Assembly (NCBI GenBank): GCA_019426215.1
Contig: CM033392.1
Coordinates: forward strand, 39,982,666-40,046,665
Length of the DNA stretch: 64,000 bases
Direction: 5' to 3'
Source: Buddleja alternifolia
Lineage: Eukaryota > Streptophyta > Magnoliopsida > Lamiales > Scrophulariaceae
This document shows, piece by piece, positions 11,806 to 22,229 of the stretch. Every line of letters begins with the position of its first letter. Position 1 is the first letter of the stretch. The translations under genes and the position numbers were made by a program. Below the pieces are notes generated by a model that was given only the letters and a program-made list of their open reading frames with translations, ran no database searches and was not told where the DNA came from.

Positions 11806-12399
11806 TGTACTGTAAAAAGTTCAACAACCAAAAAAACAAATTAGGATTGCACTACCTTCAATACTCAATCTTACTACTCAGAATACCCCCATTAAGGTAA
11901 ATACGGCAGTTCAAATGTGGTTTAACATCAACAAATATGTGCTTCAAAATGCATGGACATGAAAAAACCCAGAGAATTTTGAGTAGCAACTTCGTTTCTG
12001 AGAGTGTAGTATTACGGGTAATGATAATTTTGTCATCAAACACATATATTCTACATACAACCCAAAACGTAGTAAACCCTAAAGCACGACGTAGGCATTC
12101 ATCATAAACTAGGTATTTACTCAATAATCTTCAAAAATGTAAAATTGAGTGTGGAAATTGATTACCTAGGCAGTTTTGGAGCAAATACCGCTGCTGTAGG
12201 TTGTTGACGGGGACAAAATAGGGTGGAAACTAGCAGGAAGTCGTCGTAGAAGACGTTACTTCGGTGATAATGGTAATCCCAAACTTGCTACTCACTAGAA
12301 CTGACTTCAAATGGCTGAAAAAAGTGTTGGGGAGCAAACGTCGGAGAGAACAGAAAATCAGACCTGAGAGAGGAGGAAGACGACGATGAGAGGCTTGAG
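11806..12399 (-). other. Leader region of the protease gene, no gene recognised
   Basis: Minus-strand upstream sequence between the protease ATG and the right TIR. It includes a purine/pyrimidine-biased stretch near 12300-12400 with TCTC-rich minus-strand sequence as in plant 5' leaders. No separate coding region is supported. Confidence 0.4.
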
Positions 12400-12587
12400 A
12401 ATTGTAAATGGAGGGAAAAGTGCAAACATGTAATTTTAAGTCTTTTGTGAGGGTATTTTGGTCTTTTCACAGTAAGTAGGGAGTTAATCCAAAGTTGAAT
12501 TTGCAAGTAGGGAGTGCAGTCTTTAGATATACTCCTAAGGACTAATTTCAAAATTGAAGGGATTAGGGATTTATCCCTAAAAAATTG
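12400..12587 (-). repeat. Right terminal inverted repeat of the 9.2-kb MULE
   Basis: Inverted partner of 3433-3620. Its outer end is AAAAAATTG, directly followed by the TTAATTCAA target copy at 12588-12596. Confidence 0.8.
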
Positions 12588-12914
12588 TTAATTCAAAAGG
12601 TTAATTGATTTAGAATAGTTTATGTGGCACCCTATGTGGCATACCTATCCCGCATTGCATACATAATTACTCCACATCAACGAATTTGGCCAGAATTAAA
12701 AATCCCCAATTTTGGGGTGTCTCGTGCACGACAAATGATATCTTTCAGCTATTTATATTTTTCTGGTAAAAAAAAGGACTCAATCCACAAGTGTTTGCGA
12801 AGCTATTGTTCCCAAATTGCTCGTGGCATTAAATGCGGGACTATTGTTGCCAACCCCAATGATTACAGGACTAAATTTGTAATTTTTCCTAGAAACTTTT
12901 AGGATGAAAGACAT

Positions 12915-13481
12915 AGGCTATGTTTGTTTGTGTTTTCTAACTCATATTTTCATTTTCAATCTCATTTGAAAATGAAAATATACACTTTACACCATTCTCA
13001 TTTGAAAATACACTTATTTTCATTTTCACTTTCACATTCTCCAATAACTACATTTCACTTTATCAAATCACACTCACATTTTTCTTTCTCTCACATCTCC
13101 TTCTTAAAGTCCACATTTTTTGCAACAATTGTGGTATTATAGTGGAATAAAATACATGGTTTTAACCTTCATATGCACATGCACATTTTAAAACCCATTT
13201 TGAATATTTTTAATGCTCTTTTTGGGATTGATTTTTATCATTTTTACTTATAAATATATTTTATCAATATATTATTACCTATTATTTTAAATATTATTCA
13301 CATAATTATTATTTTTAGCTAACTCAATCATTTCACACATCATCAATTCATCAATTCCAACAAATTTCAGAAACACAACCAAACATGTCTATATATTCAC
13401 ACAAAAATAAAAAAACTCATTCTCTCATACATTTTAGAGAATGACAGTTGAAAATGAAACGAGAACACATCCAAATAGAGC
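12915..13481. mobile_element. MITE-like element with GGCTATGTTTG-type inverted ends
   Basis: The left end reads GGCTATGTTTGTTTGTGTT then TTTTCATTTTCAA; the right end, read inward on the minus strand, is GGCTCTATTTGGATGTGTT then TTTCATTTTCAA. The interior is AT-rich and non-coding. These imperfect termini suggest a hAT- or Harbinger-type MITE of about 570 bp. No confident target duplication was found, so the superfamily is left open. Confidence 0.55.
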
Positions 13482-13798
13482 CACAGAGTTCTCTTTTATT
13501 TATAGTTTCTCTCCATCACCGCGTTGGCACCGCCCAGATCCGACCTGCTACTTTTTCGAACCGTATTTGTGAGTGTTGTAAAACTTAAAACTTTACCTGT
13601 CTTGAAGATTTAGTCTTTTCTTTTAAGTACATGTTTTGGGCGTTGAAATTTTGGTATCACTTCATAGCTTCAGATAATTAATCCCTTTGTATGCATTGAG
13701 ATAAGAAATTACTCGCCATACATTCTGGACGAATTTTTATTAATGAAAGTTACGAATATTTTATAAGCTCCGTTTTTATGTCATTCTGAGTAAAGTAG

Positions 13799-15099
13799 TG
13801 TTTGTTATTGAAAATTCACAACACACAATTTGTTTAAGTCGAGGCACGAGTTTAGATTACTCGCTTTCCTTAACATAATATTGACCCACTCATGATGGTA
13901 ACGAAATATGTCAATGTATATCCCAAGATACGACGACTTGAGATGAGAATAGTACTACTACGTATTCTCAAATCTATTGAACAAAAGACTTGTTTGAACT
14001 CTCGTTTTTCAAACAACTATGCGAAATACTTTTGTGATCATTAATTAGAACCCAAAAGTAGAATAGAGAAGAGAAATGATTTAAGGGATGAAGAATTCGG
14101 ATTATGGAGGGGGCCATTTATAGAAGTCATAAAGTTGTGGGCTAGTAGACACAACTTTTCACTTTAGCCCCTACAGGTGCCTTTTCGGTCAAAACAACAC
14201 CATTTCGACCAAAAAAGACACCTTTTCCGTGGAAACAGTGCCTTTTCGGAAAAAGGGTGAATGCGGTTCATGTGCACCGCTACACATACGATCGTGGCCA
14301 TCGATCGCACAGCTACGGCGTACAGATCACGTCTGATTGTGATAAGTTGTCATCTAACGGTTCAAATAATTTCTAGAAGGAGAAAACCAAATAAATTAAA
14401 TTAAATTATTAATTCAAATGTATTTTGTCCAAAGAGACATTTCGGTGGAAACATTGCATTTTCGGCAGAAGGGTGCACGTGGTCCATGTGCACCGCTACA
14501 TATACGATTGTGGTCATCGATCGCACAGCTACGGCATATAGATCACGTCTGACCGTGATAAGTTGTCATCTGACGGTTCAACTAATTTCTGGAAGGAGAA
14601 AACAAAACAAATTAAATTTAAATGTATTTTATCTAAAAAGATTAATTCGGGCACGCAAAGCCCAAGAACCGAACCAACCCACACCTACGCCCACAACCCG
14701 GTTCGGCCCTAGCGGGTGGCGCGCGCGTGTGGGCTTAGTGGCGACCCAACATTTACATAGGTCCTCCTCTTTCACAAAATTGTGGTGCCCTAAGGGCCCA
14801 AACCATTTGTCAATCCAAGAAATTATAAACCCATCTACTTTTAGATGATTTATCAATGTGGGACAAGCCTCCTTAAACTTTCCACAATTCCACTATAATC
14901 CAACATTTTTATGTTAGTTCAAGTGACTTAATTTGGACATTGATTTCTCATTCATTCGAACTCGGATTTGAGTAATTCAAAATGCTAAATTCATCTATTT
15001 CAAATGTAGATTCATTTAAGCCCATAATATTCAACACCAAGTTACACAAGTCACTCAAATTCGAGGTCAAAGTTGAATGAAACTCAATTTTTCCTAACA
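13799..15099 (+). mobile_element. 1.3-kb solo LTR inserted in a copy of the pseudokinase 5' region
   Basis: The block starts TGTTTGTTATTG and ends TTTTTCCTAACA, proper TG...CA ends. The DNA on either side (13740-13798 and 15100-15165) is jointly similar to an uninterrupted stretch at about 18341-18490 (CTCCGTTTTTAT, GAGTAA, then TTTTCTGTAATTTATT and CTAATATCAG), so the block is an insertion. A TATA-like CATTTATAGAAG lies at about 14105. There is no primer site or coding interior, so it is a solo LTR. Target copies are not identical (AGTAG versus GTATT), suggesting age or imprecise ends. Confidence 0.7.
14271..14640 (+). repeat. Two-copy 216-bp tandem repeat inside the solo LTR
   Basis: TGTGCACCGCTACA begins at 14271 and again at 14487, followed in both by CATCGATCGCACAGCTACGG and GATAAGTTGTCATCT. 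Short CCTTTTCGG motifs recur upstream (14170-14260). Such duplicated modules are common in LTR promoter regions. Confidence 0.75.
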
Positions 15100-15165
15100 G
15101 TATTTTCTGTAATTTATTTTCCTAATATCAGGTTTTCAGAAATCAGAAAGTGTTCTTCCTAGTAG

Positions 15166-16430
15166 TATTTATATATCATAACATATGTTTTTATATAGTT
15201 TGTCAAATAAATAAAATACTTTTTTTATAAAGCTCGCGAGCGCATGGACATGTATAATTGACTTGAGTTCAGATTGTTACGCTCGGCTTGAGCTCCAAAA
15301 CATTCGAGCTTTGGACGAGCACTACTCAGCCACCTCGTGGGACTCGTGAATCGACGTGACTCGATGCACACTCCAATCCTATGTCCTGCCTCTACTTTAA
15401 TACCTGATAGGTGTGGTCCCCAACCAAGAACAATGTATTTAAAATCGATTCTTGCATATTAGTTGAATACAAAATATTTAAGTCAAATATAAATAATTTA
15501 TTATTAAATTTAAAAAAATTGAGATTTGATGAAAAGTTCAGCAAGTTTTGAGTTTTAACCGAATTTTGATGAATATTTTGCAAAATAATTTACTATTATA
15601 TTAAAATTTTGGAAAATTTCACGCTTTTATGAAAATCTTGAGTTTTGATTGAATGTTGATGAGATTATGCAAACTCTTACTAGAAGTAAGATTTCAGTTC
15701 GACACCCAGTAATTCTAGAATTTTGGTCGAAGTTTTGTTATTTCGATTAAAGTTTGGGACCATAATTCTAAGATATAAAGTTCAATTCATACTTTGTGAT
15801 TAATGAATCAAGTTAGATATAAGACTGAAAGATCACAAGCTCAATTCGTATGCAGCTCGATGAAATTAATCAAATCGAGCTTAAACGCAAGTAAAAAAAT
15901 TCCATCCAAACTTCTAAACAATAGTCCTCTTAGGGCCGATCCTTTTGACTATGGTCATCAATTTGTTTGTAGTTTAATCATGGGTTATTAACTTTTGTCA
16001 TCCCTCATGTGGCGTTAAAGTGTCATTTTAGTCCTCAATATAAAAAAAATACCACTTTCATTCCTTATGTACATCATGTAGCCAGATGGTTCTTTTTCTC
16101 AATTTCCGACTATTTTCTCCTGTGAGTTGTTTGCTTGAGTTTCTCTCACTTTGGGCATGGGCAAATTTGTCTTTTCACCCAAAATTTTCAATGCCTGTCA
16201 AAAAAAAATATCTTGCTTTGGTCCTCAAAAGTTCCTTTGTGTTGCAAAGAAAGAGTTATACACTTTAAAAATATTTTATTTACGGTAGAATTTTCTAGCA
16301 ACTTACTTATACAAAAAGAAAATACTGAAAGTTAATAATAAATAGAATCCAACGATAGATTTAAGAGTTACTTTTCTATCATCTTAGAATAAATGTTTGA
16401 CCCTTGGAAGGGAATTTTACCCAGTAAACT
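15166..16430. other. AT-rich interval without a recognised gene
   Basis: Contains a palindromic-looking stretch rich in GAGCTCG/CTCGAGC-like motifs at about 15230-15350, similar in character to 43140-43240 and 61560-61660. Otherwise low-complexity AT sequence with no coding support. Confidence 0.5.
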
Positions 16431-16448
16431 TTTCCAAACTGAAATTCT

Positions 16449-16655
16449 TTTTTTTTTTTTAAATTCAAGACAAAGGGGATACCCTAAATATTTAATCCAA
16501 GAAGCCCGGGTTGATAGTTATAATCTTGAACCATAAAGACTCTATCTAGGTTCATAAAGGAGAAGGAGAGCCACAACTTGTGGCAGTCTGAATTCGAACC
16601 CAAAATCTCTCACATAAAGTGATAGGTGAATATCACTAGACCAATAGATCTTTAG
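16449..16655 (-). mobile_element. tRNA-derived SINE with 18-bp target duplication
   Basis: Minus-strand sequence begins TGGTCTAGTGATATTC (box A-like), has GGTTCGAATTCAGAC (box B of a pol III promoter) about 40 bases on, and ends in a poly(A) tail (T run at 16447-16460 on the plus strand). It is flanked by TTTCCAAACTGAAATTCT at 16431-16448 and 16656-16673, a perfect target duplication. SINEs are short non-coding elements copied by LINE machinery. The intact duplication points to a fairly recent insertion. Confidence 0.85.
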
Positions 16656-16799
16656 TTTCCAAACTGAAATTCTCCTATGTAATTTTGGGGGCTACATTCG
16701 TCAATATTGATATGCCCAAATTTGGGTTATATTATGAAAAAAAAAATTGGGTCATATTTAAAGCCCAAACTCACCCCAAAGGCCCAAAATCCAATAAAA

Positions 16800-17310
16800 G
16801 TTCTTATTAGGAACAAGATCCGTGTACTATATATGGGTCACGTATGACCCGAAACTCGACCCATTGACCTGACCCGATTGTCAAGAACCGCTCGATCAAT
16901 CCATGTGTCATCATCCAACTAATACACACGTCAATATTAGGTTCGTACACAATGTCATCTATAAATATCCTCATCTATGACTAGATGAGGGTACACAATC
17001 ATTCTACTAAATTCTCTCTAGATTCTACTGAGTGCATTACGACCTACGAACTTTGATTTAGACTTTGAGTAAGACCCATATACAACTTCTGAGGCTTATG
17101 TCTGATATGACCCAGAACATGAATTACGTTGGACTTGATCATTCTGATAGATACGTAGGCAACTCTTCATCTCAGTGCAATCTATAATCCATCTATCTCT
17201 GGGTTGTATCCGACCCGAGCCTTGACTGATCCACATTGCTACCTTGTTCGAAAACGACCTAGATCAAGTATATTTTCGCAAATCCTCAAAGCTTAGCATT
17301 ATCGGTAGGT
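16800..17310 (+). mobile_element. Possible LTR fragment
   Basis: A GC-richer block with TATA-like TCTATAAATATCC (about 16958) followed by a leader with CATTCTACTAAATTCTCTC and downstream sequence ending GCATTATCGGTAGG resembles the U3-R-U5 layout of Ty3/gypsy LTRs. No partner LTR or primer site was found. Confidence 0.35.
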
Positions 17311-17778
17311 TTTCCATCTCCATAGATTGTGAGAACTCAGCAGCTAGATAGAGATGGAGGGGCTGATATGTGCCGATAATAATGGCAATTTTGGAAGAAA
17401 AAAAAATAGAAGAAAAGAAGCGGCAAAGATAACGTATACAACTTCAACACTTTTTTAACTGGGACAGCGCTTTTAAAGCACATGAGAAACTGGATTAGAG
17501 ACTACAAAAAAACCCTTATTCTCCTTTAATATGTTATTAGATTATTTTTCTTTTATTTATTATAAATATAAATTTATATTAAATTGAAATTTGTTTTATA
17601 TAATATATCAGTGTTGTTGCATTAATGCCCCCTTTTTTTTCCAGAATATTACAAACATCCTCTAAAATTGTGAAAGAGTGTCATATTTAAGTCCAAAGGG
17701 GGCATAATTGTCCGTAAATCTGGTCAAAAAAGGTCAAAAAGAATTCCCCGGGTAATTTCAGAAGTTCACCCAATATCT

Positions 17779-17997
17779 ATCACATACCTCGGGAAGCAAA
17801 TTATGTTGCGGATAGTTTGGCAAAAGAGGGAATGAATACAGTCGGGGGGTACTTGGAGGCTCCAAGTCCGGGAGTACACCATTTCTACAACCATGATTTA
17901 TTAGGTACGAGATGGCAGAGAGATGTGACTATTGGTCCGAGTTTGTCGGACTAGTATCGTTAGGGTAGCCCCCTTCATTAGTAGCAAAAAAAAAAAA
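17779..17997 (+). mobile_element. 5'-truncated L1-type LINE, RNase H tail end
   Basis: An open frame at 17778-17954 encodes HIPREANYVADSLAKEG, the conserved end of the RNase H-like domain found at the C-terminus of plant L1 reverse-transcriptase polyproteins, and stops at TAG 17952. A short 3' UTR and a poly(A) run (about 17986-17997) follow. The insert is bounded by AGAAGTTCACCCAATATCT at 17760-17778 and 17998-18016, a perfect 19-bp target duplication. Only about 220 bases were integrated, a typical abortive LINE insertion. Confidence 0.9.
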
Positions 17998-18189
17998 AGA
18001 AGTTCACCCAATATCTTTAACGAGGATTAATAAATACCTCAAAAATCCAAATTGAAGGTTGCGGTCGTTAGACGAAATCAAACAATAAAGGGTACATACA
18101 TGTAATTTATAAAAACACGGGGGATTTTGTAATCAGGCCATAAACCCCAGGGCAGGGAAGGTAAATGTAATTATTCCAAAATGTAATTT

Positions 18190-18305
18190 TACCCTCATTC
18201 TCCTTCTTCTTCTTCTTCTTCTTCTTCCCGCTTTTCTCTATATATTTTTGGTTTCTTTCTATTCCTCTAGCCGCCATCTCAACGTGGCTTCTTCTTTTAT
18301 GGTAT
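18190..18305 (+). promoter_or_regulatory. Likely core promoter and leader of the pseudokinase locus
   Basis: A (CTT)n pyrimidine patch (18201-18228), then CTATATATTTTTGG (TATA-like, about 18238) and a leader that contains ATG|GTATGC at about 18299, where GTATGC could be a splice donor. Pyrimidine patches and TATA boxes in this order are usual in plant promoters. Transcription is not shown. Confidence 0.45.
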
Positions 18306-18747
18306 GCATCTCCTCTCCTGGATTAATGTTTATCTCATCTTAGTTACGAAAATATTTTATTATGCGCTCCGTTTTTATTATTTTTATCTCTTTCGAGTAA
18401 GTAAAGTGTTATTTTCTGTAATTTATTTGTACGGATTAAAAGATATCTGTTAGTTACTGTGCTAATATCAGGTCCTCAGAATTATTTGAATTTATGGCAA
18501 CAGTATACAAGCTGTTTAGATAATAAGCTCTCTCTCTCTCTCTCGCGTATCAATGCGATTTTCAATATTTATTTTAATTTATATTTCTGGTAATATCAAA
18601 TTTTTATTTTAATTCGGTTGGATTCTCATTTATTATGTTCTGCTCTTGTTGTTGTTGTTGTAATTTGTCACCTATTGAGCAATCGGAAGCAGAGGAGATT
18701 TCTTGACTTTTACTATAGTTTGAAAACTAAGTGGGCGGCAATCCATC

Positions 18748-21167
18748 ATGGACCCGAAATTTTTAAACGACCTCACATATACCAACAATCGTAGCGATGA
18801 AAATTGCATTGGGCATTTCCAGTTTGGCAAGATTTACAACGGAAATATTGATTATGCAATTTGCTTGGTTTTAGCAAATTATTATACTCTTCATTTTATC
18901 TCCTAATATTTGTTTGTTGTTTCAATTCATTATTTCACATTTCTTATACCTAATTGGTATGGTTGAGAAACAAATAAGAGAGACTATGCTGCGTGTTTCT
19001 CTCTCATTTTAGGGATTTATTTTTTCAGCGAGAAGTCGTCTTTCTCAGGAATGAGGAGTTGAAGTGTTTGCCAGCAGCTCCCAAATTGTTGGGATATGTA
19101 TGCGATGGTGAACATCTGGGTGTTGTCTATTTATTGAAAGCTATTAGTACTGTACGCACTCAACTTGATAAAGGTATGTATGAGATGATGTGAACTGTTC
19201 GTCAAATCTCTTCTGACGTTTTTCTTGATTTCTTTCATTACCTTATCATGAAGAATGTCAAATTGTTTTTAGTTGCTGGTGGTAGTAGTTTGTTACATTC
19301 GTAAGTAAAATAGAAGGAAAATTTTGAAAACTTTGGAGCTATTAGATTTTTAGTTTCTGAACACTAGCACCTCTAGTCAAGAATTTTGGATTTATTTATG
19401 TCACGAGTTCTTTTTTACCTTGCTTCAGATGAATTTAACTGGCTGCGAAGGATTAAGGGTGGTCTTTGGTTTGCACGCCTCGTAAAATTCTTCCATTCTC
19501 CGACTATGCCATTTGGACCTTTTCTGGTTCACAACATAGATGCTACTCATATACTGCTTGATGAGGTTAGCCTCAGGCATTCTCATGAACTTAGAAACTT
19601 GATTGATGTGTTTCTTGTTCCTTTGATTTATCCTATAGATTTTACGATTAATGCAAATTATGGCATATGCAGGATTACATCCCTAAATTGTTCGACTTCA
19701 GCTGGATGACTGGTGGAGGAATTTTTCCTCGAGAGTCGGAACACGAAACTGAAAGACCTCAAATGGGTATGGACTACATTCATTTGTTTGTAACCTTTTC
19801 AAGATACATGTTTATTCGAATCATTTATCTTGCATGTAACCGTTTTTGAGAGTGTTTATGATGGAAATATGAACTTCATGGTAAAGGTGGATGTAACAAC
19901 TAAAAACTTGCACAGAATCCTCAGTTAAATTTATCTTTCAAGGAGCTAGACTCTTTTTGAAATTCCATGAGAGAATACTTATTGGCCATTGATCAAGACA
20001 TTGAGCATTGAGCAACTGATGACTTTTCCACTTGGAATTCCGTTGGTTATCTGGAACCTTGTTACCTTGTGAGTAACTGGTCTTTTCCCTAGGATATGTA
20101 TGGAAGTTCACTTGGTATACTATTCACTTCCCTATCAAGACAAATGCTGGAGAAACGTGGAAACTTTTGTACTTGTTGAAAGACAATAAAAATTCTAGGG
20201 GAAATTATTGTCAATTGAACAGGAAGCTTGCAAATTAATAAAGACTGAATAATTTTTAACTAAATAAGGAGAAGGGATTTCTTAACATTATAAATTACTA
20301 AAATGACAAATTCAGTGCAAAAGCATATTTGTGTTACTCATTTCATTTTTTCTACAAAAGTACATATTCTTCACTTACTAATCTTTTGTTCATCACTAAT
20401 TGAAATTTATTTCTTCTTTTTACAAATCGACCCATACATTGTTATACAACACTTCTAAAAATTCTATCCTAATATTTCACGAGACATGTCATCATGACCT
20501 CGAATCTTTCATTCCTTCGGTTATTATGGGGAATGTCGCTATAAAACTGTTTTGGCAATTGAAAATTCAAACTATACGCTGGCATTAGTTACTATCATCC
20601 GTAATTAGAACTTAATGGATATGTACCTTATCGGACTGTTAGATGCATCATGAGTTGTGTTGCATTTGCATTGGAGAAACTCGTTTCATAATTGGGCATC
20701 ATGATCATTGCTGTTGATTTTGCCCTGTAGGCTGTAACATTGTAAGGGCCTATTAATTTATCCATCCAGTTATAAATTCTCTTGACAATGCATTTACATG
20801 AACAGGCGAACAAGATGATGTTTTTGGGTTTGGTCGTCTCCTTTAATGTTTGATATCTAAACAAGTTGTAAACCCTGAAGAGAAAGACGCCGAATCTATA
20901 ATGACACAGTGGAATAATGTGAGTGAGTTGAAGTATGTGGATCTTCCGCTGGTGCACAGAAGCTTTGAAGCCGACCCGTACTTTTATGCTTGTGATGGGT
21001 CACAAATTTCGTGGCTAGTAACAGAATGCTTGCATTCTGTACCTGATAAACGTCCATCAATGGAACAAGTTGTCAGAATATTGGAGAAGCTACAAGTCGT
21101 TCACAAGCATGCTGATCTTCTCGAGATTAAACCTAAGGCTCCTAGTAAATATTGGTTTGACCTTTAG
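18748..21167 (+). pseudogene. Receptor-like-kinase-fold pseudokinase gene with premature stop
   Basis: Predicted exons: about 18748-18860, 19029-19172, 19429-19565, 19673-19766, 20806-21167, with GT/AG borders and phases that join cleanly from exon 2 on. Exon 1 gives a degenerate glycine loop (IGHFQFGKIYNG); no beta3 Lys motif is visible. Exon 3 has LVHNIDATHILLD where active kinases have HRD...N, exon 4 has LFDFSW in place of DFG, and exon 5 ends with DKRPSMEQVVRILEKL, the C-lobe arginine motif. Active-site losses suggest the parent family was already catalytically inactive. An in-frame TAA at 20844-20846, inside exon 5 just after DVFGFGRLL, truncates this copy. The first-exon end is uncertain. 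Which receptor-kinase subfamily it belongs to is not resolved. Confidence 0.7.
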
Positions 21168-21492
21168 GTTTGAACATATATTGACCACATAGTTGATCTA
21201 GTGATTCTTGTTAATTGGCGTGAGTTAAATCTGTTGCAGAAATATAATATAAGTAGGATTTGAAGATTCAAAATATTCTCATTTCGTAAATACTACTTAA
21301 TTCGTAATATTCTCATTTCAAAAATATTATTGAATTCGTTGCATCTGACTCAATTTCCTTATCCTGAATTATACTTGCTTGTGAGTTGGTAAATAGTTTT
21401 AGCATTCCACATAGGCCTATTGTGAATCTTTGTATAGGTTTGAAAACAAGGCGAGCAAATTGTGGTGAGACCTTTTCGATGCAAAATGGATT
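21168..21492 (+). other. Downstream flank of the pseudokinase locus
   Basis: AT-rich 3' flank. The frame ending at 21492 stays open from about 21370 and continues, in frame, across the copia target site into 25586 onward (see the finding on the interrupted frame). No domain recognised. Confidence 0.4.
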
Positions 21493-21639
21493 TGTTATAG
21501 AATAGGAAAGTATATATTTAGGGATAGATTTAAGAGATTTGATTGATTCCCTTCCTTATTTATGCTATAACTTTTGTATATAAATAGTGTGTATATTGGT
21601 TGAATAATATATCAGAAAATTTCTCCATCTCTTTCAACA
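21493..21639 (+). repeat. 5' LTR of the copia element
   Basis: Starts TGTTATAGAATAGG, ends CTTTCAACA, with a TATATAAATAG TATA box at about 21578. Followed directly by the tRNA-Met primer site. Confidence 0.92.
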
Positions 21640-22229
21640 TGGTATCGAGCCAGTAATTGGTTAAGAAAAAATTAGGGTTTCATTTTTTTAGTTGCTTGAG
21701 GGTCGCCCTTTGCGAGTCACCTCCGGTTCTCAGCGCCACCCCCAGAAGGAACGCCGCCCCATTTCTGGCCAGAACCTGTAATCTGACCGTCGTCCGGCCG
21801 GCGAGTGAGGCTCTCGCGCCGTTCGAAGTTTTGTCAGTGCATGTCACTGTTTTGGTTTGAAACACGATTGTCACGGCCTCTTTTGATCTCACCGCCCCTC
21901 CAGGAAGGTTCGTTGTTCCATTTCCGGCGAACCCACGAAATCCGTTCACAATTCCGACCAGCGCGTGTGTCTCACGTGCCGTTCGATCTTTTTTTGCACT
22001 ATTCCACGCACCGGCGCGTGGCAGCACGTGACAGCGCCCTTCGGTCTCCGGCGACTTCCTCCGGCGTCGCCCTGCTCTGCTGTGTCCAACTACAGGCTCT
22101 TTTCGGTTTAATGTGACTTTTGGGTTAATTTTTTGTTGCTTGGTTGTGTGTTGGTTACTGCTTGGCTGCTGGTGTTGATTTAGTTTGTGTGAGAAGGGAA
22201 TTTTTTTTTGTTCTAGATATTTGTATCAT

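Larger units (their letters stand above)
3433..12587 (+). mobile_element. 9155-bp Mutator-like element with Ulp1-type protease gene
   Basis: The element is bounded by a perfect 9-bp direct repeat, TTAATTCAA, at 3424-3432 and 12588-12596, the target-duplication length typical of MULEs. Just inside lie TIRs of about 190 bp (3433-3620 and 12400-12587) that share AGTCC, a TATAT-rich stretch, CTGCACTCCCTA and ACTCCCTAC in inverted order. It carries a Mutator transposase on the plus strand (3815-6244) and, convergent to it, a C48/Ulp1-protease-like gene on the minus strand (9182-11805), the gene pair known from KI-MULE (Kaonashi) elements in plants. Two related satellite arrays lie between them. 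It inserted into an older TIR element. Both genes are damaged, so autonomous activity is unlikely. Confidence 0.85.
2493..12889. mobile_element. Outer MULE-like TIR element, host of the nested MULE
   Basis: The sequence from 2493 to about 2715 is repeated in inverted orientation from 12889 back to about 12650. Shared landmarks in both copies, in order, are AAATTTAGTC, a purine-rich stretch, GGATTGAGTC, a GAAAAAT run, TAGCTG, and CAAAATT followed by TTTTAATT. The ends are imperfect (left GAAAATTTGC; right, read inward, GGAAAAATTAC). With the inner 9.2-kb insertion removed the element is about 1.2 kb and has no coding frame I recognise. Long diverged TIRs suggest a non-autonomous Mutator-type element, but I could not find a convincing target duplication, so class is inferred. 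Confidence 0.65.

Noticed and set aside
2493..12889. A single 10.4-kb MULE with 1-kb TIRs
   Set aside because: The 9-bp target copy TTAATTCAA lies well inside the outer repeats, showing two nested elements.
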